Part shown: positions 16,089 to 24,774 of the stretch, piece after piece
Numbering within the stretch: the first letter of the stretch is position 1
Layout of the letters: each line of letters starts with the position of its first letter
Assembly: GCA_902781315.1 (NCBI GenBank)
Contig: CACZIT010000034.1
Coordinates: 1 to 33,366 of the forward strand
DNA: 33,366 nt
Origin: an uncultured Prevotellaceae bacterium
GTDB taxonomy: Bacteria > Bacteroidota > Bacteroidia > Bacteroidales > Bacteroidaceae
Direction of reading: 5' to 3'
Translations under genes and position numbers: made by a program
Notes under the pieces: model-generated
Told to the model about the DNA's origin: nothing
Databases searched by the model: none
Seen by the model: only the letters and a program-made list of their open reading frames with translations

Positions 16089-16508
16089 GAATGTAGTGCT
16101 TTGGCTCTGCCGCTGGCGCAGCACTTACCACTTTTCCCCGTGGAACTGTTGGTTCTGGTGCAGCGCGAGAGGAAAGTCCGGGCAGCATAGGACGCTCCAC
16201 TTCTGAAAGTAGAAGCTGTCTGCGAAGGCAGGTCAGGGTAGAAGAAAACAACCGCTCCGCTTAAGGGAGTAAGGGTGAGAAGGTGGTGTAAGAGACCACC
16301 AGCCGGCGGGTGATCGTCGGGCTGTGCCCACTGGAGGCTGCAAGTTCATGTAAACCATCGACCGAGGGTTGTCCGCCCGAGTGAAGCAATTCAGCGATGG
16401 AGGGTAGAACGCTAGAGCCGCAGGGCGACCTGCGGAGTAGATAAATGGCAGGCACCTGACAGCCTGTGGCGTCAGGAACAGAACCCGGCTTATAGAAGCA
16501 CTGCATTC
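16089..16508 (+). ncRNA. rnpB: RNase P RNA (bacterial type A-like)
   Basis: About 420 bases. The core signatures are present: GAGGAAAGTCCGGGC (5' half of P4, around 16168-16183), AGGGTAGAA, GAGGGTAGAACGCTAGAGCC in the middle, and ACAGAACCCGGCTTA (3' half of P4, around 16478-16492). The ends were set by P1: GAATGTAGTGCTT at 16089-16101 pairs with AAGCACTGCATTC at 16496-16508 over 13 bp, with one G-U pair. This RNA is the catalytic subunit that removes tRNA 5' leaders. A T-rich stretch follows the P1 stem and may end transcription. It sits alone between tilS and the YkvA gene. Confidence 0.97.
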
Positions 16509-16545
16509 TTCTTTTTAGGATAATAACTCATTAAAACGACTCAAT

Positions 16546-16962
16546 ATGGAAATGCCGAACCTTCCCGATTTTATGAAATACAAGGACAGATTCTCCAAAG
16601 GCGGATTTGTCGAGAAGATTTCCCGCATCGCCAAGCGGGCAGGTGTGAAGCTCGTCTATGCAGCACTCATCCTCTATTACACGTTGGAGAGCGACAAGGT
16701 GTCGCTGAAAGACAAGGCGACCATCATTGGAGCACTGGGTTATCTCATCAGCCCGCTCGATGTAGTACCCGATGCAATACCTATTGCAGGACTTTCTGAC
16801 GACCTGGCCGTGCTCATTTATGTGCTTAATCGCATTTGGGGCGACGTTTCAGATGACGTGAAGGCCAAAGCTAAGGCTAAACTCGCTCAGTGGTTCGACG
16901 ACGACGAGATTATGTCAGCCGACGATGTGTTTAACAGCGATCCCAACGACACGCCCGTCTGA
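16546..16962 (+). CDS. YkvA family protein (DUF1232)
   Basis: 138 residues. The DUF1232 core is KVSLKDKATIIGALGYLISPLDVVPDAIP followed by GLSDDLAVLIYVLNRI, with the characteristic I-PxDxxPD-IP motif. The segment KLVYAALILYYTLES may be a membrane or amphipathic helix. The tail is acidic (WFDDDEIMSADDVF). Function of the family is unknown. It starts 38 bases after rnpB and may be read through from its promoter. A hairpin made from the first two units of the palindromic array follows about 50 bases after the stop. Confidence 0.88.
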   Translation: MEMPNLPDFMKYKDRFSKGGFVEKISRIAKRAGVKLVYAALILYYTLESDKVSLKDKATIIGALGYLISPLDVVPDAIPIAGLSDDLAVLIYVLNRIWGDVSDDVKAKAKAKLAQWFDDDEIMSADDVFNSDPNDTPV

Positions 16963-17012
16963 ACAGTGATTTCCTCCGCACTTTAGAAGGCAAACCAACA
17001 TATTGATTGCAT

Positions 17013-17056
17013 TACCCCGTTTTGGTAAAAGTGTTACCAGAACGGGGTAATTTTTT
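17013..17056 (+). terminator. Terminator-like hairpin formed by units 1 and 2 of array A2
   Basis: TACCCCGTTTTGGTA (17013-17027) and TACCAGAACGGGGTA (17035-17049) are reverse complements except for one position, giving a 14-of-15 stem (the odd pair is G-T) with a 7-base loop. A run of seven T follows at 17051-17057. This has the form of an intrinsic terminator for the YkvA gene. Confidence 0.75.
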
Positions 17057-17247
17057 TACCATAGCTTGGTAATATCATTACCACGTGCTGGTAAACCTTG
17101 TACCACGTGCAGGTAAACCATGTACCACGTGCTGGTAAACCGTGTACCACGTGCTGGTAAACCATGTACCACGTGCTGGTAAACCATGTACCACGCGCTG
17201 GTAAACCATGTACCACGTGCTGGTAAACCGATTACCACGCGCTGGTA
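17013..17247 (+). repeat. Palindromic repeat array A2 (22-bp period, 11 units)
   Basis: Eleven 15-base units begin exactly every 22 bases (17013, 17035, 17057, then every 22 to 17233), separated by 7-base spacers. The common unit is TACCACGTGCTGGTA; spacers are mostly AACCATG or close variants. Arms TACC and GGTA are kept in every unit while the middle varies (CGTGC, CGCGC, GAACG, TAGCT). It fills most of the 312-base gap between the YkvA gene and the convergent miaA gene. Repetitive 60-codon frames on the minus strand are by-products of the repeat. Confidence 0.95.
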
Positions 17248-17274
17248 AAAAGTTGGTAATGTTCTTTTGTTTGA

Positions 17275-18192
17275 TTATTTGCTTAGTTCCGCTTTCACTA
17301 AGGCAACAATTTCGTCGGTTTCATCGGGCGTAAACCAGTGAATTTCAGGGTCTCGCTTAAACCACGTGAGCTGTTTCCGCATATAGCGACGTGTGTTCCC
17401 TTTGATTCTTTCCACGGCTTCCTCCAGCGACCAAGTGCCATCGAAGTAGAGGAATAGCTCCTTATAGCCGACGGTGTTGAGTGCATTCAGATGGCGCAGG
17501 GGATAGACGCTTCGGGCCTCGTCGAGCCAACCGTCTGCCATCATTTGATCGACGCGACGATTGATACGGTCGTAGAGCTCTTCGCGCGGGCGATTGAGTC
17601 CGATCTTCAAAATTCGGAAAGGACGTTCCTTCTTGCTGTTGGTACGGAAGGATGTGTAGGTCTTGCCTGTCATGTGGCATATCTCTAACGCATGGACAAC
17701 GCGTCGGGGATTTTGTTTGTCTACGACGGCATAGTGCTCGGGGTCAAGTTCTTTAAGTTCTTGAACCAGAGCGGGTAATCCTTCTTCGGCTAAGCGTCGC
17801 TTCATCCACGTTCTGGTTTTGTCGTCAACCGTCGGGATGTCGTCGATGCCATTGCAGACAGCATCGATGTACATCATGGAACCGCCACTCATGAGTGCGC
17901 AGGGATGAGACAAAAACTCATTTTGGATGATGTTTAGGGCGTCCTGTTCGAACATGGAGGCACTATAGTAGTCCTGCAGATGATGGGTGCCCACGAAGTA
18001 GTGCTTCACGCGTGCCAACTGCTCTTTCGTAGGAGCTGCCGTGCCGATTGGAATCTCAGCAAAAATCTGGCGCGAATCGGCGTTGATAATGGGAACATGA
18101 AAAGTGTCGGCAAGACGAATGCAGAGATCCGTCTTGCCGACACCTGTAGGACCGAGGAGTACGACGAGTAGGGGGTTACTTGATGATTCCAC
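17275..18192 (-). CDS. miaA: tRNA dimethylallyltransferase
   Basis: 305 residues. It adds a dimethylallyl group from DMAPP to N6 of A37 in tRNAs that read U-starting codons. The N-terminal P-loop GPTGVGKTD (14-22) and the INADSRQIF motif (36-44) with the catalytic aspartate are present, then [13 protein letters not shown] and [11 protein letters not shown]. Near the C-terminus, [13 protein letters not shown] and the [10 protein letters not shown] motif are typical. The start at 18192 lies inside the 3' end of lpxA (17-base overlap), so miaA is the last gene of the lpx operon. It ends beside array A2. Confidence 0.97.
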   Translation of the reverse strand: MESSSNPLLVVLLGPTGVGKTDLCIRLADTFHVPIINADSRQIFAEIPIGTAAPTKEQLARVKHYFVGTHHLQDYYSASMFEQDALNIIQNEFLSHPCALMSGGSMMYIDAVCNGIDDIPTVDDKTRTWMKRRLAEEGLPALVQELKELDPEHYAVVDKQNPRRVVHALEICHMTGKTYTSFRTNSKKERPFRILKIGLNRPREELYDRINRRVDQMMADGWLDEARSVYPLRHLNALNTVGYKELFLYFDGTWSLEEAVERIKGNTRRYMRKQLTWFKRDPEIHWFTPDETDEIVALVKAELSK

Positions 18193-18949
18193 GTTGGGAG
18201 TTTTCTACGAAGTCGATGATGTACTGAATCTCGGGTGTCAGCGGCAATACTTCCTTGATTTGGCGGATAGCATCGGCACGCGTGAGATTGCCCTGATAGA
18301 TGATTCGATAAGCTTCGTGAATGTTCTGAATGGTTTCGGCCGAGAATCCACGACGGCGCAGGCCTATGAGGTTGATTCCTGCATAACGGATGGGTTCTTT
18401 GCCTGCAATGATGTAGGGCGGAATGTCCTGCGAGAAGCGGCTGCCTCCCTGAATCATCACGTAGGAACCGATGTGACAGAACTGGTGGCAGAGCACCACG
18501 GCAGAGATAATGGCAAAGTCGTCGACCACCACCTCGCCGGCAAACTTAGTGGAATTGCCGATGATGCAACCGTTGCCCACCACGCAGTCGTGGGCGATAT
18601 GCATGTTCTCCATTAAGAGATTGTTGGAGCCAACGATGGTGGTTCCCTTCGATGCCGTACCGCGCGAGATGGTGACGTTCTCACGAATGGAGTTGTTGTC
18701 GCCAATCTGACAGGTGGTCACTTCGCCCTTGAACTTCAGGTCTTGGGGCTTTGTGGACAGGCTGGCACCAGGAAAGACTTCGTTTCCATTGCCGATGCGG
18801 GCTCCCTGATTGATGGTGACGCTGTTCTGGAACACGTTGTTATCGCCTATGACGACATCGCGGTCGATGTAGCAGAAGGGGCCGATGAAATTGTTGTCGC
18901 CGAGTTGTGCCTCGGGATGTACGTATGCTAATGGATGAATCTGATTCAT
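18176..18949 (-). CDS. lpxA: Acyl-ACP--UDP-N-acetylglucosamine O-acyltransferase
   Basis: 257 residues. It makes the first committed transfer of lipid A synthesis, placing a 3-hydroxyacyl chain on UDP-GlcNAc. The protein is a left-handed beta-helix made of hexapeptide repeats from residue 1 to about 185, followed by the helical C-terminal domain ([20 protein letters not shown]). The catalytic histidine is in MHIAHDC (H120), and [12 protein letters not shown] is the conserved loop. It follows lpxC-fabZ by 6 bases and overlaps miaA by 17. Confidence 0.97.
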   Translation of the reverse strand: MNQIHPLAYVHPEAQLGDNNFIGPFCYIDRDVVIGDNNVFQNSVTINQGARIGNGNEVFPGASLSTKPQDLKFKGEVTTCQIGDNNSIRENVTISRGTASKGTTIVGSNNLLMENMHIAHDCVVGNGCIIGNSTKFAGEVVVDDFAIISAVVLCHQFCHIGSYVMIQGGSRFSQDIPPYIIAGKEPIRYAGINLIGLRRRGFSAETIQNIHEAYRIIYQGNLTRADAIRQIKEVLPLTPEIQYIIDFVENSQRGIIK

Positions 18950-18955
18950 AGAAAA

Positions 18956-20347
18956 CTATTTGTTCTTTACGATTTGTGCGGTGAACTGAGCCTCGGAAAC
19001 CACGTTGTCGCCCACGAAGACATAGCCCTTCATGGTGCTGACGCCGTGACGAACGGGATGGAGAAGCTCTACGCGGAAGAGTAGGGTGTCGCCCGGAACT
19101 ACTTTCTGGCGGAACTTCACCTCGTCGATGCGCATGAAATAGGTCGACCAGCGCTCGGGTTCCTCTACTTGGCTAAGCACAAGCAGACCGCCACACTGAG
19201 CCATAGCCTCCACCTGCAGCACGCCAGGCATCACGGGCTCTTCGGGGAAGTGGCCAGTGAAGAAGGGTTCGTTGGCCGTGACGTTTTTCACGCCGACAAT
19301 ATGCATAGGTCCCATGGCGATAACCTTGTCGATGAGCTGCATGGGATAGCGGTGGGGCAGCAGCTGGCGAATGCGGATATTGTCCATGATAGGTGCCTGG
19401 TTCGGATCGTAGAGGGGAGCCTGCACCTCGTGTTTCTTGATTTCCTTGCGCATCAGACGGGCAAACTTATTGTTGATGGTATGCCCGGGGCGGGTAGCTA
19501 CGATGCGGCCCTTAATAGGACGGCCGATGAGCGCCATGTCGCCAATGATGTCGAGCAGCTTGTGACGAGTGCACTCGTTTTCCCACTGGAGGGGCTTCGG
19601 CTGGATGTAGCCAATCTTCGTGGCATCCATGTGAGGTACTTTCAGCAGATCGGCAAGATTGTCGAGTTGCTGCTGGCTGACCTGACGCTCATAGATGACG
19701 ATGGCGTTTTCGAGGTCGCCGCCCTTGATGAGGTTGGCGTCGAGCAGCGGCATGATGTCGCGTACGAAGACAAACGTACGGGCGGGAGCAATCTCCTTCG
19801 TATAGTCATGAATGTCGTCGAGCGTAGCGAACTGGCTGTTGATGAACTTCGACTGGAAGGAGCACATGGCCGTAACGGAGAATTCTTCGTCAGGCAAAAT
19901 GGTGATGCACGACCCGCTTTCTTCGTCCTTTACTTCAATTTTCTTGCGAATGATATAATAATCCTTCTGGGCATTCTGTTCTTCGATACCCACTTCCTCG
20001 ATTTTTTCCACATACATAATGGCAGAGCCATCGAGGATAGGGAACTCGGGACCATTGACTTGGATAAGGCAGTTGTCGATGCCAAGGGCATAGAGAGCCG
20101 AGAGACCGTGCTCAACGGTAGAGACGCGAACGTCGCCCTGGGCAAGGACGGTGCCACGCTGAGTGTCGACCACCTTTTCGGCAACGGCTGTAATAACGGG
20201 TTGTTCTTCGAGATCGACGCGCTGAATGCGGTAGCCGGTGTTCTCGGGTGCAGGATTGAACGTCACGGTGAGGTCCAAACCTGTGTGCAATCCTTTGCCT
20301 GAAAGCGAAAAACTGCTTTTGAGTGTCTTTTGCTTGCTTGTTTCCAT
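18956..20347 (-). CDS. lpxC/fabZ: Bifunctional UDP-3-O-acyl-GlcNAc deacetylase / 3-hydroxyacyl-ACP dehydratase
   Basis: 463 residues, a fusion typical of Bacteroidota. Residues 1-310 are LpxC, the zinc deacetylase that commits to lipid A: zinc ligands are visible as H80 (STVEHGLSA), H262 and D266 ([11 protein letters not shown]), and the catalytic H289 (GHTINNKFA). Residues 325-463 are FabZ, which dehydrates 3-hydroxyacyl-ACP in fatty acid synthesis: [10 protein letters not shown], catalytic H366 in [14 protein letters not shown], and E380 in VEAMAQCGG. Both active sites look intact. Joining them places two enzymes competing for the same acyl-ACP pool under one expression control. Gap to lpxD is 19 bases. 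Confidence 0.97.
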   Translation of the reverse strand: METSKQKTLKSSFSLSGKGLHTGLDLTVTFNPAPENTGYRIQRVDLEEQPVITAVAEKVVDTQRGTVLAQGDVRVSTVEHGLSALYALGIDNCLIQVNGPEFPILDGSAIMYVEKIEEVGIEEQNAQKDYYIIRKKIEVKDEESGSCITILPDEEFSVTAMCSFQSKFINSQFATLDDIHDYTKEIAPARTFVFVRDIMPLLDANLIKGGDLENAIVIYERQVSQQQLDNLADLLKVPHMDATKIGYIQPKPLQWENECTRHKLLDIIGDMALIGRPIKGRIVATRPGHTINNKFARLMRKEIKKHEVQAPLYDPNQAPIMDNIRIRQLLPHRYPMQLIDKVIAMGPMHIVGVKNVTANEPFFTGHFPEEPVMPGVLQVEAMAQCGGLLVLSQVEEPERWSTYFMRIDEVKFRQKVVPGDTLLFRVELLHPVRHGVSTMKGYVFVGDNVVSEAQFTAQIVKNK

Positions 20348-20366
20348 ATCGGGATAATAAGTTTTT

Positions 20367-21398
20367 TTACGATTTCTTGAGTTCTTCCACTTCTTTACGC
20401 AAAGCTTGTAACTCCTTGTACATTTCGGGCAGGCGCTGGAAGATGACCTGCGACTTGAAATAGGCTCGGGTGTTCATGGGCGGTGTACCGATGAGGGTCT
20501 GGTTTGACTCGATGCTGCTGGGCACGCCCGACTGGGCACCCAGGTTGACGTGGTCGCCAAGGGAAATGTGTCCGGCAATGCCCACCTGGCCGCCAAACAT
20601 GCACCACTGGCCAACCTTCGTAGAACCAGCGATACCCACTTGAGCAGACATCACGGTGTTCTCGCCGATGTCTGTATTGTGGGCAATCTGCACGAGGTTG
20701 TCGAGTTTCACACCCTTACGAACGTAGGTGCTGCCCATTGTCGAGCGGTCAACACATGTGTTGGCACCTATCTCAACATCATCCTCGATGGTGACGATGC
20801 CAATCTGAGGTATTTTGTCGTATCCATGAGGCGTAGGAGCAAAGCCGAATCCGTCGGCACCGATGACACTACCAGCATGCAGCGTCACACGAGAGCCAAG
20901 GCGGCAATCGTGGTAGACGACAGAGTTGGGGTAGAGGATGCAGCCATCACCCATAGTGACGTTTTCACATACGACGGCATGAGGATATATCTGGCAGCCC
21001 TTACCCACCTTTACGCCGTCACCTATGTAGGCAAATGCACCCACATAGCAATCTTCGCTAACGGTTGCCGACGGCGATATGAATGCTAAAGGATCAATGC
21101 CCTTTTTCTTCGGTTTCATCGACTCATAAGCCTGCAGCAGATGAGCAACGGCCTCGTATGCATTTTTTACTCGAATAAGGGTGGCGGGAACTTCACGCTC
21201 TAACTGAACACTTTCGTCGATGAGCACCACCGACGATTGAGTATCGTAGATGTAATGAGTGTACTTGGTATTAGAAAGGAATGAAATAGCACCAGGCTTT
21301 CCTTCCTCGATTTTTGCAAAAGTGCAGACGGTGGCATTCTCATCGCCTTCGACGCGTCCACCAATCATTTGCGCAATTTGTAGTGCTGTAAATTCCAT
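20367..21398 (-). CDS. lpxD: UDP-3-O-acylglucosamine N-acyltransferase
   Basis: 343 residues. It adds the second acyl chain in lipid A synthesis. The N-terminal uridine-binding domain (about 1-100, with ISFLSNTKY) is followed by hexapeptide repeats, and the catalytic histidine is H240 in [31 protein letters not shown] is the conserved family segment. The C-terminal helix ([19 protein letters not shown]) is normal. It is first in the lpxD-lpxC/fabZ-lpxA-miaA operon and has its own TAnnTTTG box. Confidence 0.97.
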   Translation of the reverse strand: MEFTALQIAQMIGGRVEGDENATVCTFAKIEEGKPGAISFLSNTKYTHYIYDTQSSVVLIDESVQLEREVPATLIRVKNAYEAVAHLLQAYESMKPKKKGIDPLAFISPSATVSEDCYVGAFAYIGDGVKVGKGCQIYPHAVVCENVTMGDGCILYPNSVVYHDCRLGSRVTLHAGSVIGADGFGFAPTPHGYDKIPQIGIVTIEDDVEIGANTCVDRSTMGSTYVRKGVKLDNLVQIAHNTDIGENTVMSAQVGIAGSTKVGQWCMFGGQVGIAGHISLGDHVNLGAQSGVPSSIESNQTLIGTPPMNTRAYFKSQVIFQRLPEMYKELQALRKEVEELKKS

Positions 21399-21418
21399 AT
21401 GATGCGTTTAAAACTCTG

Positions 21419-21426
21419 CAAAGGTA
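21419..21426 (-). promoter_or_regulatory. Candidate -7 box for the lpx operon
   Basis: TACCTTTG on the minus strand matches TAnnTTTG and lies about 21 bases before the lpxD ATG. It lies between the HD-protein stop and lpxD and suggests the lpx genes can be transcribed separately from the upstream run. A TTTG further upstream is 27 bases away, longer than the usual spacing. Confidence 0.6.
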
Positions 21427-21437
21427 CATATTTTTCT

Positions 21438-22688
21438 TTAAATACGCTGATAACAAAGGTAATATTTACGGATTTTTTTGGAAAGTAAGGAAATATTGAA
21501 TAGTTCCGAGGCATTTGCTATGTCTTTCACGACGTAATTTGTGTCATTGCCTTCTTCATCGTTTTTGCCTTTGAAAAGGATGTCGATTTGGTCGTCGCTT
21601 GGGTCGTACATGTCCTTTTGGATGGTATTGACGCTGATGAGATAGGCAGCATCTTCAAAGGACACATGGAAGGCATCGGCAAGCTGTTGCTGGAGAGTGG
21701 ATACTTCGTTGTCGGCAAAAGGCTCCTCGCGCACTTCCACTCGGAAAATGCGTCGCTCGGCGAGGTCTTTGGCCAAGATGGAGAGCACTCGATCCGTATG
21801 ACTCATCCATGTCTTGACAGAAGCCCAGATGTCGTTGTCGTCGAGAAGTTCATAGTTGGCCAATGCTTGCGGGTCGCTTTCGAAGCGGCTGGCATCGACG
21901 TCGTTATAAAGGAAGAAGCGAAGGGCAGGCGTTGCAAACACCTCTTCACCCTTGTGAGCCAGATACTTGGCGCGACGAAGCAGGTTGACGAGTGTCTTCT
22001 CGTAGGCAACCGTGGTCTTGTGGAGATATACCTGCCAATACATGAGTCGGCGAGTGGTGAGATAGTTCTCGATAGAATAGATGCCTTTTTGCTCAACCAC
22101 GAGACGATCGTCGACAACGTTGAGCATCTTGATGATGCGTGCCGATCCGATGTTGCCCTCGGTGACGCCGGTGAAGAAAGAGTCGCGCCGGAGGTAGTCG
22201 AGTCGATCCATGTCGAGCTGCGAGGAAATGAGCTGATGAAGGAATCGCTTGGAATAGTCGTCTTTGAACATCTTGATGGCGAGGTTGAGTGCTCCGTTCA
22301 TCTCGTGGTTGATTTCTTCCATCATCATGATAGAAATCTCTTCGTGGGATATGTCGCGGATGAGCGTATGCTCAAGGACGTGAGAGAAAGGACCATGTCC
22401 GACGTCGTGAAGGAGAATAGCTGCCTTCAAGGCTTCGGCCTCGCTATCGAAAATAAAAATGCCTTTCTGAGAGAGAGACAAGATAGCCTCGCTCATCAGG
22501 TGGAAAGCACCTAATGAGTGTTGGAAACGGGTGTGCTGAGCACCTGGATAGACCACACTGGCCATGCCCAGCTGCTTGATGCGCGAAAGTCGCTGAAAGA
22601 GACGATGCTTAACGATGTTGAGCAGCAACCCGCGAGGCACCTTTATGAACCCAAACACTGGGTCGTTGATCACTTTGTATTCATTCAT
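21438..22688 (-). CDS. HD-domain phosphohydrolase (dGTPase/SAMHD1-like, COG1078)
   Basis: 416 residues. The metal-binding HD pattern is complete: H52/H57 in HTRFQHSLG, H94-D95 in LLHDVGHGPFSHVLE, and the later aspartate in SSQLDMDRLDYLRRDSF near 157. The N-terminal IKQLGMASVVYPGAQHTR is characteristic of the dNTP-hydrolase-like HD group shared with SAMHD1. Substrate is unproven; a nucleotide is likely. It is the last gene of the ten-gene minus-strand run, 29 bases after pyrF. Confidence 0.92.
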   Translation of the reverse strand: MNEYKVINDPVFGFIKVPRGLLLNIVKHRLFQRLSRIKQLGMASVVYPGAQHTRFQHSLGAFHLMSEAILSLSQKGIFIFDSEAEALKAAILLHDVGHGPFSHVLEHTLIRDISHEEISIMMMEEINHEMNGALNLAIKMFKDDYSKRFLHQLISSQLDMDRLDYLRRDSFFTGVTEGNIGSARIIKMLNVVDDRLVVEQKGIYSIENYLTTRRLMYWQVYLHKTTVAYEKTLVNLLRRAKYLAHKGEEVFATPALRFFLYNDVDASRFESDPQALANYELLDDNDIWASVKTWMSHTDRVLSILAKDLAERRIFRVEVREEPFADNEVSTLQQQLADAFHVSFEDAAYLISVNTIQKDMYDPSDDQIDILFKGKNDEEGNDTNYVVKDIANASELFNISLLSKKIRKYYLCYQRI

Positions 22689-22717
22689 TTATCATTTCCC
22701 ATGTATGGCCGAAAACA

Positions 22718-23542
22718 CTATCCGAGCTTTGCGAGTTCGGCTGCCATCTGTTGCTGTATTTCGCGGGCTTTGTTGGCGGCAATCTCCGCAAAGTGCTCGT
22801 CGCTGGAGGCGTAGATGATGCCACGTGAAGAATTGACGAGCAGTCCGCAATCCTTAGTCATGCCATAGCGGCACACCTCCTCGAGACTTCCGCCCTGAGC
22901 ACCCACACCAGGTACGAGCAGGAAGTGGTCGGGAGCCACGCGGCGCACGTCCTTGAACATCTCGCCACGCGTAGCGCCCACGACGAACATCATGTTCTGC
23001 GGCGTGCCCCATTCCTGCCCTTTGCGCATCACTTTCTCGAAGAGTCGCTCGCCATCGGCGTCCTGCATGAGTTGGAAGTCGAAGCTTCCCTTGTTGCTTG
23101 TGAGGGCAAGCATGACTACCCATCGGCCTTCATACTCGAGGAAAGGCGTCACCGAGTCTTCACCCATATAGGGGGCGATGGTGAGGGCGTCGACGTCGTA
23201 TTCTTCAAAAAAGGTACGCGCGTACATTTTACTTGTATTACCGATGTCGCCACGCTTGGCATCAGCGATGATGAAGTGGTGCGGATGGCGCTCACGGATG
23301 TACTCGATGGTCTTCTTGAAGGCTATCATTCCGTGAATGCCATGAGCCTCGTAGAAAGCGAGGTTGGGCTTATAGGCCACGCAATAAGGCGCGGTGGCAT
23401 CGATGATGGCCTTGTTGAACTCGACGATGGGGTCGTGCAGGTCGAGCAGATGGGCGGGTATCTTCTTGGCATCGGTGTCGAGGCCAACGCAGAGGAATGA
23501 CTTCTTCTGGAAGATTTGCTGGATGAGTTGTTCTCTGGTCAT
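22718..23542 (-). CDS. pyrF: Orotidine-5'-phosphate decarboxylase
   Basis: 274 residues, the longer subfamily common in Bacteroidota. It performs the last step of UMP synthesis. The catalytic [10 protein letters not shown] motif (residues 94-103) has the Asp-Lys-Asp charged network; FLCVGLDTD near the N-terminus and [10 protein letters not shown] near the C-terminus bind the substrate phosphate. The gene lies 47 bases after prfA and 29 before the HD gene. A repeat-family B hairpin fills the prfA-pyrF gap. Confidence 0.96.
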   Translation of the reverse strand: MTREQLIQQIFQKKSFLCVGLDTDAKKIPAHLLDLHDPIVEFNKAIIDATAPYCVAYKPNLAFYEAHGIHGMIAFKKTIEYIRERHPHHFIIADAKRGDIGNTSKMYARTFFEEYDVDALTIAPYMGEDSVTPFLEYEGRWVVMLALTSNKGSFDFQLMQDADGERLFEKVMRKGQEWGTPQNMMFVVGATRGEMFKDVRRVAPDHFLLVPGVGAQGGSLEEVCRYGMTKDCGLLVNSSRGIIYASSDEHFAEIAANKAREIQQQMAAELAKLG

Positions 23543-23559
23543 GGTTGTTTCTTTTATTT

Positions 23560-23588
23560 GTTGTTGTGATACAACAACATACGGGACG
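23560..23588 (-). repeat. Family B hairpin element, copy B1 (divergent)
   Basis: Plus-strand GTTGTTGT-GAT-ACAACAAC (23560-23578) is a perfect 8-bp stem with a 3-base loop followed by the tail ATACGGGACG, between the prfA stop and the pyrF start. It keeps the shape and tail of family B but a different stem sequence. Confidence 0.7.
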
Positions 23589-23589
23589 T

Positions 23590-24702
23590 TTAGAGTTCTG
23601 ATTCTTTCATGCGCTCGGCGTTCTCGGCTACGGTGAGAGCATCAATCATGGGCTGGATGTCGCCTCCCAGGAAGCCCTGCAGGTCGTGGGTGGTGAAGCC
23701 GATGCGATGGTCGGTGACGCGACCTTGCGGGAAGTTGTAGGTGCGAATCTTGGCCGAGCGGTCGCCGGTGGAGACGAGGCTCTTGCGGCGTGAGGCGATG
23801 TCGTCGACGTACTTCTGGTGCTCTTTGTCGTAGATGAACGTGTAGAGTCGCGAGAGGGCGCGCTCCTTGTTCTTAGGCTGGTCGCGCGTCTCGGTGCACT
23901 CGATGAGAATCTCCTCGGTTTCGCCCGTGTTGGGATTTTTCCACATATAGCGCAGGCGCACGCCCGATTCCACCTTGTTGACGTTCTGACCACCGGCTCC
24001 CGACGAGCGGAACGTGTCCCACTTGATTTCGCCTTCGTTGATGTGAACCTCAAACTTGTCGGCCTCGGGCAATACGGCCACGGTGGCGGCAGAGGTCTGC
24101 ATGCGGCCATTCGACTCGGTGACGGGCACGCGCTGGACGCGATGAACGCCCGACTCGTACTTCAACGTGCCGTAGACGTCGGCACCGGAAACGGCAAAGT
24201 CGATTTCCTTGAAGCCACCGACGGCTCCTTCGTTGAAGTCGGTGACGGAGAGCTGCCAGCCTTTCGACTCGCAGAAGCTCTTGTACATCTTGAAAAGGTC
24301 GCCGGCAAAGAGGCAAGCCTCGTCGCCACCCGTTCCGGCACGTATCTCCATCTGCACGTTCTTGGCATCTTCAGGGTCTTTCGGCACGAGGGCAATTTTG
24401 ATTTCCTCTTCGAGCTTGGGCTGAAGTTCTTCGTTCTCGGAAAGCTCCTCGCGTGCCATCTCCTTCATCTCAGGGTCGGTCTCGTTGGCAAGGATGTCCT
24501 TGGCCTCGGCGATGGAGTTCAGGCAGGCGATGTAGCGCTTGCGCACGTCCATAATGTCAGAGAGGTCCTTGTATTCCTTCGTGAGCTTCACGAAGCGTTG
24601 CTGATCGGTGATGACATCGGGGTCGGTGATGAGCGTAGAGACTTCCTCAAAGCGAGCTTCGAGGCCGTCGAGTTTTTGTAGTATTCGGTTGTTTTCTATC
24701 AT
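23590..24702 (-). CDS. prfA: Peptide chain release factor 1
   Basis: 370 residues. It recognises UAA and UAG and triggers peptidyl-tRNA hydrolysis. The catalytic GGQ is at 237-239 ([10 protein letters not shown]), and the PVT stop-codon-reading motif of RF1 is at 193-195 in [19 protein letters not shown], which separates it from RF2. RAGTGGDEA (121-129) and the C-terminal [22 protein letters not shown] are typical. It sits between purM (72-base gap) and pyrF (47-base gap). Confidence 0.97.
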   Translation of the reverse strand: MIENNRILQKLDGLEARFEEVSTLITDPDVITDQQRFVKLTKEYKDLSDIMDVRKRYIACLNSIAEAKDILANETDPEMKEMAREELSENEELQPKLEEEIKIALVPKDPEDAKNVQMEIRAGTGGDEACLFAGDLFKMYKSFCESKGWQLSVTDFNEGAVGGFKEIDFAVSGADVYGTLKYESGVHRVQRVPVTESNGRMQTSAATVAVLPEADKFEVHINEGEIKWDTFRSSGAGGQNVNKVESGVRLRYMWKNPNTGETEEILIECTETRDQPKNKERALSRLYTFIYDKEHQKYVDDIASRRKSLVSTGDRSAKIRTYNFPQGRVTDHRIGFTTHDLQGFLGGDIQPMIDALTVAENAERMKESEL

Positions 24703-24774
24703 ATCTGTTTCTTATTCCTTTCCTTTCTGCTGTTTGTAGTTGAAGTAAGTGAAGGCGGTTGATGGTTGCTAATC

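Noticed and set aside
17034-17238. Repetitive minus-strand frames of 60 codons in array A2
   Set aside because: They arise because 22-bp units without stop codons stay open in more than one frame; there is no start signal or family match.
17013-17247. CRISPR array
   Set aside because: Repeats are 15 bases and spacers 7 bases, far too short, and spacers are near-identical. No cas gene is present.
19169-20302. 377-codon plus-strand frame opposite lpxC-fabZ
   Set aside because: It is a long open frame mirrored from a clearly coding strand with both active sites intact; no family match of its own.
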